Shown: one piece after another, positions 18,599 through 30,100 of the stretch
Numbering within the stretch: position 1 is the stretch's first letter
Layout: each line of letters opens with the position of its first letter
Assembly (NCBI GenBank): GCA_016858145.1
Contig: JAEHOE010000223.1
Coordinates: 1 to 64,000 of the forward strand
Length of the DNA stretch: 64,000 nucleotides
Origin: Edaphochlamys debaryana
Lineage: Eukaryota; Chlorophyta; Chlorophyceae; Chlamydomonadales
Reading direction: 5' to 3'
Made by a program: the position numbers and the translations under genes
Notes under the pieces: generated by a model
Databases searched by the model: none
What the model saw: only the letters and a program-made list of their open reading frames with translations
What the model was told of the DNA's origin: nothing

Positions 18599-19078
18599 AG
18601 AATAGCTAGCTCAGCGGATGAGGAGCAGTACCGGTAGATAGGCCTCGAAGGGCTTGACAGGGCAGGCCCATGTTGTGGGGCTGAGAACCCGTGCGAAGCT
18701 CCGCACCTCCGCCGCTTCACCCCGGCCGGGGGAAATGTCCCGAAAGACACTGTGCGTGCCCAGATAGACCGGCGGGCGCCAAGGTAATATCTGATGCTCA
18801 TTAGGTAGGGTAAAGGGCATCATCTGGGAGGACAGTGGCGTGCGCTGCCGGTGGCAGCACCGACCCCATCAGCCAAGCATCAGCTGGCCAGGATGCGATG
18901 GTTACAGCAGGAACCGCCTCCAGAAGGGGAGGGGTTGAGCGAGAGCGCCACCTACTGGGTGTGCCACCTGCACACCGACACCCACGCAACGTGACTGACT
19001 TTCGGTCGTCACACCACGTTGCTAGGGTCGGGCCCGTAGAGCCCCCCTCAGTACTATTCCACTAATTCCGCTGTGCCT
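18599..19078. other. 3' flank of lectin gene and 3' flank of LINE
   Basis: No coding sequence is supported. It should contain the lectin gene's 3' untranslated region and the 3' end of the minus-strand LINE. I could not place the LINE terminus, and I see no clear TGTAA signal. Confidence 0.35.
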
Positions 19079-22000
19079 TTAATCATCGTCAATCAAGGCC
19101 AGGACGCCTGGGGGCTCCTGCACAGTCAATCTGCCACCTGAGACTCGCAGGAAAGGGTGGTCCGCCGGTATTGTCTCCCAGCCACTTGGTGGCCTGAGCG
19201 CAGCAAAAGAGTGAAGCGCTCCCCAAAACTCAGCTGACACCAACACACGTCCACGGTTCAGCACCCCGAGGCGATTCCCATTCTCCCTTGTCGCGTATAG
19301 ATATCGGCGTCCCTTCTCCATGGCTGTCGTGGCTGCAAGACACACCACATCCCACACTCTCTGGTCAACTCCCTCCGTTGGTCGAGCCAGCCAAAGATTG
19401 AACCGGCGAAGTGGCCAGGTCCATGGCATGCCCTGCTCGCCCCCTAGACACGCGCACATCTCATCAACCAGGCCCTCAGCCAAGTAGCATTTCCAAAAGT
19501 GGTGCAATCTGTCCCCTCCGTGCATCGCAATCTCACATGGGCACGTGGCCGTTCCTTCATGTGCCGAAAAGCCAGTAAAGCCGTTGAGCGCCAAGCGCCA
19601 GAAAGCTTCCTTCCACACGTTCTCCCAGCGCAGGGCCCACAGCCTGCGCAAGGTGGCTTGTAGGTCCAACAGGTCTGACTCGTCCCCTACCCCACCACTC
19701 AGCGCCTCTGCCACAAAATTCAAATGCTTGCCTTTCACATACTCAAAAGCGGGCTCCATCTGCAGGGCCGTGGCCAAGCTCACCGACAGCCTAGCCGCTG
19801 ACACAAGCGTCTGTCCGATCCGCCAACCTATGCATCCCAAGAGTTCTTTCCATGCCTCCTCCTCTGGGCAGGCCAAGTCCGGGTTCTCTTCCACCTCCGT
19901 TGCTGCTTGCACCCACGGTACGGGAATATGGCCCATCAAGCTATCGATCCTCCCTAGGAGCGCAGGGCCATTGCGTAGCGCTGCGGGTAGAGACTCATAC
20001 CCCCCTTGTCCCCACAGACCAACTACGATGTTCTCTTTCACCTTCCTTGAGCACTCGCTCCTAGCCATCGGTGGCAGCCTGCCCCCCTGGGCTCCACTGA
20101 GCCCCGCCCTTGCTCCCGCCCCTGCCCTATAGGCTCTTACTAGTTGGCCAACAGTCCTCAATTCATTGATACCCATCAGGTCCGCATACATGCTTTCCAG
20201 CCCCCCACGGCCCGCTGCTGCGGGTCTGAGGGCCGGATTTCCCTATACTGGCGCGCTGTGTACCCACGGCCCCACCGCGGGGCTCTTGATCAACTCAACC
20301 CGGGGGAGATGGAGGAGTGCCCCCGTTATCATGTTCAGCGTCGGGCAGGGGCTGTTTGCCGTGGTCCCCAGCACCTTGGTGGCGGCGTTGGGGCCTGCCC
20401 GCTGGGCTGTGAAGAGGCAGAGGGGGTGTACGGCCGGGTGCGTTCGTCGGAGGAGCTCCATTGCGACCGTCGGCCACACTGGCCTGAAGCGGAGGAGGTT
20501 CGGGCAGCTGCCCAGCACGCAGCGTGTCGCCAGCACCGCTTGTCGGGCCCGTACGTGTTCTACCACCGGGAGGAGGCCGAGCCCTCCGTCCTCCGGGGGG
20601 ACGCACATCGCCTTGTAGCCTATCCCCGGTAGGCGAGCGTGTGGGTTACTGGCGTGTGCCGCCGGCGTCATGCTGCGGTCCACCATGGCTGCGACCGTGC
20701 TGCAGAGTCGCTGCAGCTCGGGCGGGGGGGGGAAAGCGAATTCCAGGTGGTACAGGACCTTGGAGATTGCGTAGCCAGAGGCCGTCGACGCTCTCCCAAA
20801 GGCTGAAAGATTCAGGGACACCAGCTTGGTTAGAGCCGAGTAGACTCCATCCAGGGCGATGGCCGGCTTGCACAGGGCGGCGGTGTTGGCGACTGTTACC
20901 CCCAGGGTCTTGGCCTTCACGACGGTTCGCAGTGAGGTATCAGGGGGTGGCGGTGCGGGCGGCGGCGCGGGCGGCAGGCCAGGCGGCGGCGCGGGCGGCG
21001 GCTCAGGCGGCGGCGCGGGCGGCAGGCCAGGCGGCGGCGCGGGCGGCAGGCCAGGCGGCGGCGCGGGCGGCAGGCCAGGCGGCGGCGCGGGCGGCAGGCC
21101 AGGCGGCGGCGCGGGCGGCAGGCCAGGCGGCGGCGCGGGCGGCAGGCCAGGCGGCGGCGCGGGCGGCAGGCCAGGCGGCGGCGCGGGCGGCGGGCCAGGC
21201 GGCGGCGCGGGCGGCAGGCCAGGCGGCGGCGCGGGCGGCAGGCCAGGCGGCGGCGCGGGCGGCAGGCCAGGCGGCGGCGCGGGCAGCAGGCCAGGCGGCA
21301 GCGCGGGCGGCAGGCCAGGCGGCGGCGCGGGCGGCGGGCCAGGCGGCGGCGCGGGCAGCAGGCCAGGCGGCGGCGCGGGCGGCAGGCCAGGCGGCAGCGC
21401 GGGCGGCAGGCCAGGCGGCAGCGTGGGCGGTGGATCTGGTGGTGGGTCCAGCGCCGGTGCGGGCGGCGGGCCGTGCGGCGGCGCGGGCGGTGGGCCGGGC
21501 AGCGGCGCAGGCAGCGGCGCAGGCGGTGGGATCAGGCCGACGGGGAGCAGCTCCGACTTGCTGGCGTTCAGGCGTTGTCCACTTGCTTGCGCAAAGGTCT
21601 CCATGGCTGCAGCGAAAGCGGCGGCTGTGTTGGGTCGCAAGAATTGCGTGTAGTCGTCTGCGTATTGGGAAGCTCGGAGGACAAGCTGGCGGCCGTTGGG
21701 TGAGAGAGCAATCTGGAATCCCTGTTTAGCAAGCCACGATAGTAGCGCTTGAGCGGCCGCCAGGTAGAGCAGCGGCGCTAATGGGCAGCCTTGCCGTACC
21801 CCTGCTGTTATCTCCAGGTGACCTGATACGTCGCCGTTGACTAGGGCCGCGGATCTTGTGCCCTGGTGCAGAAGCCGCACCCACGCCAGGAAGCCATTGC
21901 CAACCCCCAGCGCTTCCAGGCACTCAAACAGGAAGCCCCGGTCCAGCGTGTCGTACGCCTTGTGGAAATCTAGGAAGGCCATGAGCCCCTCCTCACCTGC

Positions 22001-23905
22001 CACTCTTAGCAGCTCTGGTGTCAGCTGCATGAGCATGATGTTATCAGCAATCCGTCGACCTGACAGAAAGGCGGTCTGCTCGGGGCTGATAATGGCGGCG
22101 AAGGCTGGTTGCAGGCGGGCTGCCAGGACGCGGGCCAAAGTTCGGTAGTCCGTGTCCAGCAGCGTGATGGGCCTATAGTTGGCGGGCTGGGTTGGGTCGC
22201 CTGACTTGAAGAAGCACGAAATCACACCGTCAAGAAAGCCACGAGGCGCTGTACCAGCCGCCATTGCCGCTGAGAACACGGCTGCTAGGATGATCGAGAA
22301 CTGCCCGCTATATGCCTTGTACAGCTCCATGGGGATGCCGTCCGCGCCGGGGGCTTTGCCTTGCGGGGCGGCGGAGATGGCCGCTGCCACCTCCGTCGCA
22401 GTCACCGTCGGCTCCCCCATCTTGGTGACTGACTCCTCAGGGCAGTTGAGCGCTGCCTCCCGAAGCGCCTGGAGCACCTGTGCACGGGCGGTATGGTCAA
22501 CTGGGCTGGGTGTGCTGACTCGCTGCCAAAAGCGGGCTACGCTGTGTGCCATCTCGCGGGGGGTGGAGGTGAGGGTCCCGTCAGCTCGACGGAGTGCGCA
22601 GATTCGGCGGCAGGCGGCTGGTGGTCGCAGAAGGCGGGAGAGGAGGGGTGAAGGTCGTTCGCCTGCATGGATCCAGGTGTGGCGAGTCTTCCGAGCTGCC
22701 CGTGCTGAGGCCCGGCATGCCGCCCTGGCTGCTGCGCTCCTTGCCGCAACCGCCTGCGCAGCTGCGGCTTCGTCGCCTGCCTCCACTGCCGCCATGGCGG
22801 CTTCGGCTGACTGTGCGGCTGTCTGTTCTGCTGCTGTAGCGCTGACGGAGCGCTGCTGTGCTATCTGGTTGAGCGCCCGCAGTTCCCTATTAATGCCTGC
22901 CTTCACCGCTGGCCACCAGGAGAGCACCTGTCGGCTGTCCGTTGGCATCGAGGCACGCTGGGAGTCAATCCATTCGCAGAAGCTCTCGCGCAAGTCGGTG
23001 AAGTCAAGGAAATGCATCCTGACCCTCGGCAACCCTTTGCCCGGGGGCTGGGCGGCGGGGGATGGTGAGAGGCGTAGCAGCACAAGTCGGTGGTCAGCGG
23101 GTCTGCCGCACTCAATGCGGCACGATGCCACGTTCGCCGCCAGGTCGGAGGAGACGTGAAAGCGGTCCAGGCGGGAGGCTCCAGACGGGTAGAAGAAGGT
23201 GAAGCTGCGGACGGTTGGGTGGAGGCTGCGGAAAGCGTCCGTAAGCCCTGGGCAGGCGGCGCTGAAGACCCCCGCCGTTGCTGTGTCCTCTCGCCGGCTG
23301 ATAGGGCCAGAGCTGCAGTCGAGTGCTGGGTCCATCACGAAATTGAAGTCCCCGGCCCACACATGCGTCTCCGCGTTGGCGGCTATTGGTGCTAGCTGCT
23401 GTTGGATGAAGAGCCGCTGCTGTGTTGGTTGTCCTGACGGCAGGTACGTGCTGAGCAGTGTGAAGGAGTGGCCACCCCACTGCACTGGGACCCGCACCGC
23501 GCGCCCATCCTCAGTCGCTGAGTGTGCGCCCGCGACCTGGAGGGCGCCAGACGTGACCAGCGCCGAGCGCACCAGGATGGCTGTTCCCCCCGCTGCGCCG
23601 CCATTGTCCCCCAGCTGCGCTGGCCCCCAGAAGGCCAGCCAGCCACTCAGCCGCAGAGTGTTGCTTATTGCTTGTATTTGAGTTTCCACACCCGAGATCA
23701 GAGCCGCTGTGACTCTGGTCTCTTGGAGGCAGACCACGTCTAGCCGTTGCTGTGCCCAGAGCCTGAGGTACGCCGACAGGCGCGGTTGGTCCAGGGACTC
23801 AGTGCCTGAGGTAAGCCCGCGTACGTTAAGCGAGCCCACCCGAAGCGGATCACTGGGCTTGGTGGCTGGCCGGCGCCGAGCTGTGCGCGCCTGCCACCAC
23901 GGCAT
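19079..23905 (-). pseudogene. LINE ORF2: endonuclease and reverse transcriptase, one nonsense codon
   Basis: The frame starts MPWWQARTARRRPATKPSDP. The endonuclease shows SLNVRGL, CLQETR, WAGDFNFVMD, SRLDRFHVSSD and PADHRLVLL, which supply the Asn, Glu, Asp/Asn, Asp and His catalytic positions. The reverse transcriptase shows FLDFHKAYDTLDR, GVRQGCPLAPLLY and YADDYTQFL. A roughly 170-residue Pro/Gly/Ala-rich insert follows, then a thumb-like region. The C-terminal motif is CPCEIAMHGGDRLHHFWKC. A TAG at 20,243-20,245 interrupts the frame after GPWVHSAPV; the same frame then continues GNPALRPAAAG to the natural stop at 19,079. The related LINE at 60-62 kb has Trp at that place (APLWGNPAL), so this is a simple nonsense mutation. 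Total about 1,608 codons. The copy should be inactive unless the stop is read through. Confidence 0.85.
20950..21440 (-). repeat. 24-bp coding minisatellite inside LINE ORF2
   Basis: About twenty copies of a 24-bp unit encode GLPPAPPP on the minus strand, with occasional Glu, Pro or Leu variants. It sits between the reverse-transcriptase fingers/palm and the C-terminal part. The related LINE at 62.3 kb has only a short Ala/Pro-rich linker at the same place. Confidence 0.9.
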
Positions 23906-23929
23906 CCGTTAGACGTTGGTCATGTTTAT

Positions 23930-25576
23930 TTACTGGCCCTCGGCGTGGGCCCCCAGCGGCGCCAGGGCTGCGGGGCTGCCGCTGCCGCCGCCGCTGCCGC
24001 CGCCGTCGCTGCCGCCCGCCAGGCCCTCTCCGCCAGCCTCCGAGTCGTGCTCCATGCCCGACGCCCCGCTCCCGCGGATCTCCCCCTCCTCCTCCGACCC
24101 CTCGTCCATCACGAGAGCCGCCACCGCTTCGGCGGACTCCCGTGCCGGGTCGGCCGTCAGCCTCTTGGGCGGCCGCCCCTCCGGCGTGCCAGCCGCTGAC
24201 TCGGGCCGCCCCCTCGCACCCCCGACGCGTTGCGGCAGAGGGCTGGCCTGCCGGCCGGGCCCCGTCACCCCTCCCTGCGGGCTCTGGCTCGTGCTGCCGG
24301 CGGGGGCGGGGGCAGTGGGGGCCTCCACCGCCTGCGCCGCCTTCCGCTCGCGCTCGCGCTGCAGCTGCGCCTGCGCCTGCGCCTTCTGCAGCTGGGCCGC
24401 CTTGTGCGCCTGCGCCGCCTTGGCGTCCTCCTCCGCCTTGGCCGCCTTGGCCGCGGCCGCCGCCGCCACCGCCTTCCGCTGCTCCTCCGCCGCCGCCTTG
24501 CGCTGCTGCTCCTCCGCCGCCGCCTTGCGCTGCTCCTCCTCCGCCGCCGCCTTGCGCTGCTGCTCCTCCGCCGCAGCCTTGCGCTGCTGCTCCGCCGCAG
24601 CCTTCACTGCCTCGGCGGCCGCGGCCTTGGCCTTGGCCACCGCCTCCTCCGCCTCCTTCGTCCGCGTGGCCGCCGCTTCCTTGTGGCGGCCGTACGCCTC
24701 GTCGTCGAAGATGGATGCCAGCAGGCTGAAGGCAACCTCCTCTCCGTCCATCACCTCCAGCAGCTGGGGGGTGCCCGGCTTGCCGTCCCGCAGGGCTCCC
24801 GGCAGCGGCGTGTCCGCCGGGAGCGTCACCAGCATGCGGTCCAGTACCGCCGTCTGGGAGTTGTACTCATAGTAGCGCTGGGCGTGCGAGACCTCAGCCA
24901 CGCCCAGAGCGTTGCAGACGAGGGCGTAGTGCAGCTCCATGCTGAGCTCCGCCGGTAGTCCGCTGACGTCCACCCAGACGGGCTGCGGTTTGAGCGGCCT
25001 GTTGCTCACTCTTACCAGCCATGCGGATTCTTTGAAGCCCGGGACCGCGGGCACCCACAGGTAGCTTCGCTCATCGAGCCTCTCCTTCAGTTTCTCCACC
25101 CGATCGCTGCTCATCATGTAGTTGAGGGTTACACGTACCCTTGGCAGCCTTCCGTTGGGGCCGCCAAAGCCCGCGCCGTCCAGTTTCACTCCGCGGACCA
25201 TGCCAAAGGTCTCCAGGTCCGGTGCCTCGCCGTTCTCCGGCATTATCTCTTTCATCGCTAGCTGAACCGCGACGCGCATGTGCTTGGAAATGTCTGATGT
25301 GAGCATGTATTTGGAGTACCCGGTGATGATGGCTGTGGCCGAGACTGCGTGGAGCCCTTTGGTGCGCGCTGTGGGCAGCGCGCCCTTGATTTTAGGATCA
25401 AGGGCGACTCTGACCGTGTATTTGGAGTACCCGGTGATGATGGCTGTGGCCGAGACTGCGTGGAGCCCTTTGGTGCGCGCTGTGGGCAGCGCGCCCTTGA
25501 TTTTAGGATCAAGGGCGACTCTGACCCCCGGTGGGCGGTCGCGCCGGCCGCCACCGGTCACACCGGTAGCGGCCAT
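23930..25576 (-). CDS. LINE ORF1, RNA-binding-type protein
   Basis: An open frame of 548 residues. The N-terminal region carries a duplicated 37-residue block (VRVALDPKIKGALPTARTKG, twice). Residues about 95-290 look globular and may form an RRM-like or nucleic-acid-binding fold (LPRVRVTLNYMM; WVDVSGLPAELSMELHYALV). Then comes a long Ala/Glu/Gln/Lys/Arg coiled-coil (repeats of AAAEEQQRK, about residues 310-420) and a low-complexity acidic C-terminus. This fits LINE ORF1 proteins, which coat the element RNA as trimers via a coiled coil. Intact. Confidence 0.7.
   Translation of the reverse strand: MAATGVTGGGRRDRPPGVRVALDPKIKGALPTARTKGLHAVSATAIITGYSKYTVRVALDPKIKGALPTARTKGLHAVSATAIITGYSKYMLTSDISKHMRVAVQLAMKEIMPENGEAPDLETFGMVRGVKLDGAGFGGPNGRLPRVRVTLNYMMSSDRVEKLKERLDERSYLWVPAVPGFKESAWLVRVSNRPLKPQPVWVDVSGLPAELSMELHYALVCNALGVAEVSHAQRYYEYNSQTAVLDRMLVTLPADTPLPGALRDGKPGTPQLLEVMDGEEVAFSLLASIFDDEAYGRHKEAAATRTKEAEEAVAKAKAAAAEAVKAAAEQQRKAAAEEQQRKAAAEEEQRKAAAEEQQRKAAAEEQRKAVAAAAAAKAAKAEEDAKAAQAHKAAQLQKAQAQAQLQRERERKAAQAVEAPTAPAPAGSTSQSPQGGVTGPGRQASPLPQRVGGARGRPESAAGTPEGRPPKRLTADPARESAEAVAALVMDEGSEEEGEIRGSGASGMEHDSEAGGEGLAGGSDGGGSGGGSGSPAALAPLGAHAEGQ
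25306..25527 (-). repeat. 111-bp tandem duplication in LINE ORF1
   Basis: Two adjacent copies of 111 bp (starting at 25,306 and 25,417) look identical by eye. They stay in frame, duplicating 37 residues near the ORF1 N-terminus. Confidence 0.85.
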
Positions 25577-27053
25577 TTGCTAGATACAGCGGCTCAGGAG
25601 GGTAGGGGGACCGTCTATGTGACTATGTGACTATAGGGAGACAGGCTAGGGCTGGCCGGCCACGCAATGCGCTGACTGACTCACAATGCGTCGGGAACAC
25701 TGTAATCACGGGGGGCTCCTCCCCCTGGGTGGGCAGAGCCCACCAAGTTGACTCGGAGCAGAGCTCCTCTCACGGTGAAACCGCCCGAAACCGCAGCATC
25801 AACGCTTAACACTCCTTTCCCAGTAACCGACAAGGATCAACAGACCCAGGCCGGAGAAGGCGGCGAGTCAGGAGTGGTTCGGCACAAGTATATTTGGCGC
25901 CTACAAGTTTCGAACCCAAGTGGGTGTCAGGGACCCGAAATCCTGCTATGATCCACTGGATCCACTGGTCTGTAAGGGGGGCCGGCACCACATCTAAGCA
26001 TGCTGTGAACAAAGTGTACTCGCAGAAAATTCGGGGGTTTGCGGCCCTCTCGCGCCCTGCCGATGAGTACACGCGGTAGCTGAATATGCCCTGTATAGCT
26101 GATCTCATTTTCTCGGGCGGAGTCGCGCTCTGGAGGAAGCGCGCCTTGTCGCCCTCGCGAACTCCGACCGCTCTCCGCCGTGCGGGCCTCTCGCAGTCTA
26201 CCACCGACTTCAACCATTACATGGATGGCTGATCTACATCTTCCAGCAATTGCGGGGTCGCGCGAACACTGCACGAGCGAGAGCGACTGATGTTCGGCCT
26301 CGGTTTAGGAACGCCAGTTCTCACGACTAGTGGCTCTATCGCGTTACGCTGTTTCGTGTAGGCTTCGCGGTTACGCGTGCGGCCTAGCTTTGAAAAGTGT
26401 GTGTTACATGGTGAGCATCTTCGCGCCCCAGCGCTTCCGGGCTGCGCCTGTGGTCGCAGCAATAACACTGCGAATAAGCGACGCGATCGCGTCAACTAGC
26501 AGTGGGTCGGCAGTAGCGTGTCGGCCCTGCCGAGCACTTGTCGGCGGCACCCCCCGCGGTGCCCCCCCCCCCCCTGCCCCCCCCCCTGTTTGTGGGGTGG
26601 GGGTTGCCATGGCAGCTGTGCTATCCGCAGATAGGGGGCGCAGGGGCTGAGTTGTATTATCCTTTTGCGTATGTTGTGGGATGCTAACAGTGCGTTGCAC
26701 CTGGCTATCCCTGCTGGCTTCCCCTCATCGTCTCCCTCTGTCTGGCTTTCTTCCTGAACTAGCTATGCTGGGGCAGGTGCATAAGGGATGCATCCCCTAT
26801 CCTCATCTTGCTCGCCCTGTCCCATTGCGGACGGCCTTGACGTGCGGGTCTCTTGCGTGTTGGCCATGTGGTGGCCGCAGTGTGCGCTGGCAGCTCCGGA
26901 CGGCATTTTGTACCTATGTGGTGCTGTCTGCCCCTTCCTGCGTCATTGTCACGCGCTAATACTTGATCAAGTGTCATGACAGCGCCGCGGCAGCGCGCGC
27001 AGCGCGCCGGGTATGAGCCCCACCGTAACTTCTACGTCCGATGCACAGTAACC
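25577..27053. other. LINE 5' region and intergenic DNA
   Basis: No gene supported. The left part should be the 5' untranslated/promoter region of the LINE. A cytosine-rich run (about 26,565-26,590) is followed by tgtttgtggggtggggg. The right part is downstream of the minus-strand permease gene and should hold its 3' untranslated sequence. Confidence 0.35.
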
Positions 27054-27133
27054 TCAGTGCCGGAGACCCTTCGTCAGCATTGACCTCTGTCCAAGGTCAC
27101 CCCATTCAATGCGAGCATGTCCGCCCATACTCG

Positions 27134-30100
27134 TCACAGCCACAGCACGCACTGGCCCCAGAGCACTAATAGAGCCGCGGCCGTTGCGGCGAGCGCAGCT
27201 GGCGCCAGACCCGACACGAGGTGCCGGCAGAATCGCATGCGCACGCCCAAGTGCCTCAGCCCCAGGCCCCACCGCAGCGCCGTGATTGATGCACTCAGCG
27301 ACAGCGCCGGCGCCAGCCCCACCGCCACGACCAACGCCACGTGTGCACCTCTCCGTACCACCCCGGCGCCTGCACGCCCTAGCGCCGCCGCCAGCTCCGC
27401 ATCCGCCGCCGCCGCCACGGCAGCGCCTGTGTAGGCTGTTGGTGCCGCCAGCGCGCCCGTGCTCGTGGCTAGGAACTGAGGCCGGAGCATTGCCCGTGCC
27501 AGGAGGACCATGGCGGATTGGCCCGTCATGCAGATGGCGAGGCAGATGCAGAGCCAGCCGGCCGTGAAGACGGCGGAGGCGGCTGCGGCAGCCGCAGTGC
27601 CGGTGGAGAGCGGGGCGTAGGCGGGGGGAGGGGGGGAGGGCGGGGACGGCATGCCGCGCGGCGCGTGCATGTGGGGCCCGGTGGGGTGCGGGGGAGGGGC
27701 GTGCACGGGGTCCCCTGCCGCAGCCATGGCGTCCAGGACTGCCGCCATGGAGTCGAGCCAGCCGTGCACCTGACGGCGGCAAAGGGGAGAGAGGGATGGG
27801 GACGATGCGCAGTTGGGAGAGCGCACAGAGCAGGGTCAGTTACCTGCTGTTCGTGCCACGCAGCGCCCCACACGATCATCTCGGGCCTTCTTGCTCCTTG
27901 CGTCTGCCTTCCGGCCCTCCCCCCTGGCTAGCCCTCCCCACCTGCAGCGCCTGCACCAGCACAAACACGCCCAGCAGCAGCACCACATTGGCCCAGGGCA
28001 GCGCCGCGAAGGTGCCCAGGAAGCTGACCTGAGGGTCGGTGGTGGTCAAGTAAAGGATTGTGCGGGCAGATGAGGGCGCCTGGCCACTTCTTGGACGAGG
28101 GCTGGGGCATACCAATAGCTGCCCTCTGGTTGCTGCATGCTCATCGCCACGGGCCATTCAAACACCAGAGATCGCAACTACACGCTCCCCACACGCACCT
28201 CGCTTGGGCCAAAGAGCAACAGCGCCAGGGAGGGGTGCCTGCCGCGGCCCGCGCCCAGCGCCGGGCCCTCCTGGCGCCCCGCTCTTGCCGGCTCGGGCAC
28301 CGACACGCAGGAGCCCTCCGGCCCCCCAACCGCAAACGGAGACACCAGGTGGCCTGGGTCTGGGGGCGGCGGCAGCGGTGGAAGAGCGCGTAGGCCCATG
28401 GCTAGAGACGCTGGCGGGGGATAGCGCGCATCGTCCAATCCGCACGCGCCGCCGCTGTTCAGGGCCCCCGTGGCAGCGCCAAAGCCGCCCCAGCTGTCGC
28501 CGGTGCGGCAGGCTGCTCGAGAGATCAGCCCCCGCGGCGGCGTGACCGAGCCCCACGCCACGACGTCGGCGCCTGCCAGCTCTGCCGCCAGGGCGTCGTC
28601 GTCGACGGCGGCGGCCGCACGGACGCCGCCGCCAGCCGCCGCCGCCATGGCAATGGCGTGGCAGGCGTTATCGCTGGCCGAGATTCGGTGCGAGAGAAGC
28701 GCCGTTGTCTCCGAGTCGTGTTGGCGAGGCATGCTGCCTTTCTCCGACGAGCGCCAGAAGCCAAACAGGGCCTCAAAGCCCGGCAGCGACCGCCGGCGCG
28801 ACCGTGCGCGGCCCAGGCCCGTTTCGCTGAGTCTAGGGATGATGCCGTGCTTCTCAAGCGTGACTCGAGGTGAGGGGGTGACGAAGGCCGCGGCCGAGTG
28901 CGGTACGTCCCACAGCGGGCCAAACGGGGAGGGCTCCTCATGGCCGGTAGCGTCCTTGCCACCCCTTTCGCCACCGCTGCCGCTGCCGCCGAAACGGCCG
29001 CCGGCTGGGGCGACCGCCTCGGGACGCTGGTCGGATTCCGGTTCCGGATCCGGACCCGACCGTATGGCAGCGAGCAACGGCACGCCTTCGCCTTCGCCTT
29101 CACCGCCGGCATTGCCACGCGGGCCGCCGGCAGCAAAAGGGCTGCCGCTTCCATTACGTGCCGCCCCGGTCGAATCCCGTCCAGGCATGACAGCTGGCCC
29201 CTTCCTCCAGCTGCCCCAGCCCCCGCCGCCAGTGCTAGGCGCTGCCGTGGCCAGTGCACCTCCTTGAGTGGCCGCAGAACTCTGCACGCCAGCGCTATCG
29301 GTCAAGCCTGTGTCTCGGTCGCCTGTTTCGGAGGCGTACCGACGCGACGCTCTGCCTTCCTGCGGCCGGCAGGCTTCCTGGTACTCGCCCTCCTGAAGCC
29401 GCGCCGCCGCCGCACCGGCCGGCCGGGCCGGCTGCGGAGACAGGGCGGCCGCCGCGGCCGCCGCTTGGGAGGCGGCACCGGCGAAGGAGGCGGACGCGGC
29501 TGAGGTGGAAGCGGAGCGACGCGCGAGGGGGTACGCACGCAAGCTCCCGTCGCTGCTCCTGCCGGGCGAGGGCCCCGGAAGCGCCGTGTCGTCTTGCGCG
29601 GCCCCAGCCCCGCCCCCAGCCCCAGGCTGCGGCGACGCTGCTGCTGAGGCTGGTAGCAGCGCTGCCGGCCCGGGCGTGGCGGCCCTGTCCGGCAGCCCGG
29701 GGCTTGCGGGCGCGGGCACCACGCGCGGCGCCACGGCGGTCACAGCCGCCGCCGCCCGGGCCACCCAGGGGTCAGCGGTGGCACTCACCAGGCTGCCGTC
29801 CCACCCCGCACCGACCATAGCGGCCGGGGCCGCGAACGCGCTCACGGCCGTCAGCGCTCCGCCGCCGCCGCTAGTGCGATGCGCCGTCGAAGCCAGGGGC
29901 TCGTCCGCCGCCGCCGCCGCCGCCTCAGGATCCCCTGCCGCCGCCAGTGAGTCCGCCCTGCCCCGGTGACAGGAGTCAAAGGAGTCTGGCCGACACACAT
30001 CGGCTGGGGGGGTGGGGAAGGGCGCGTTGCGCGTGAAGAGGTGGAGCGGCTGCAGCACAGAGGTCCAGTCTGACAGAAGGGCCTCCTCGGCGCCGCTGGC

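Larger units (their letters stand above)
19079..25576 (-). mobile_element. L1-type non-LTR retrotransposon, near full length
   Basis: Two consecutive minus-strand open frames, ORF1 (25,576-23,930) then ORF2 (23,905-19,079), separated by 24 bases, form the classic two-ORF LINE layout. ORF2 has an apurinic-type endonuclease, a reverse transcriptase and a C-terminal Cys/His motif. The span given covers the coding part only; the untranslated ends extend further, to an uncertain point on the right (25,577 to perhaps 26,700). I could not identify the target-site duplication. Confidence 0.85.

Noticed and set aside
20524..21729. Plus-strand ORF rich in Ala-Arg-Gln repeats
   Set aside because: It is a shadow of the Pro-rich minisatellite inside LINE ORF2.
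18991..25680. tgactgact near 18,991 and 25,672 as target duplication of the first LINE
   Set aside because: Nine-base matches are expected by chance between two kilobase-sized flanks, and the matches do not sit at a recognisable element end.
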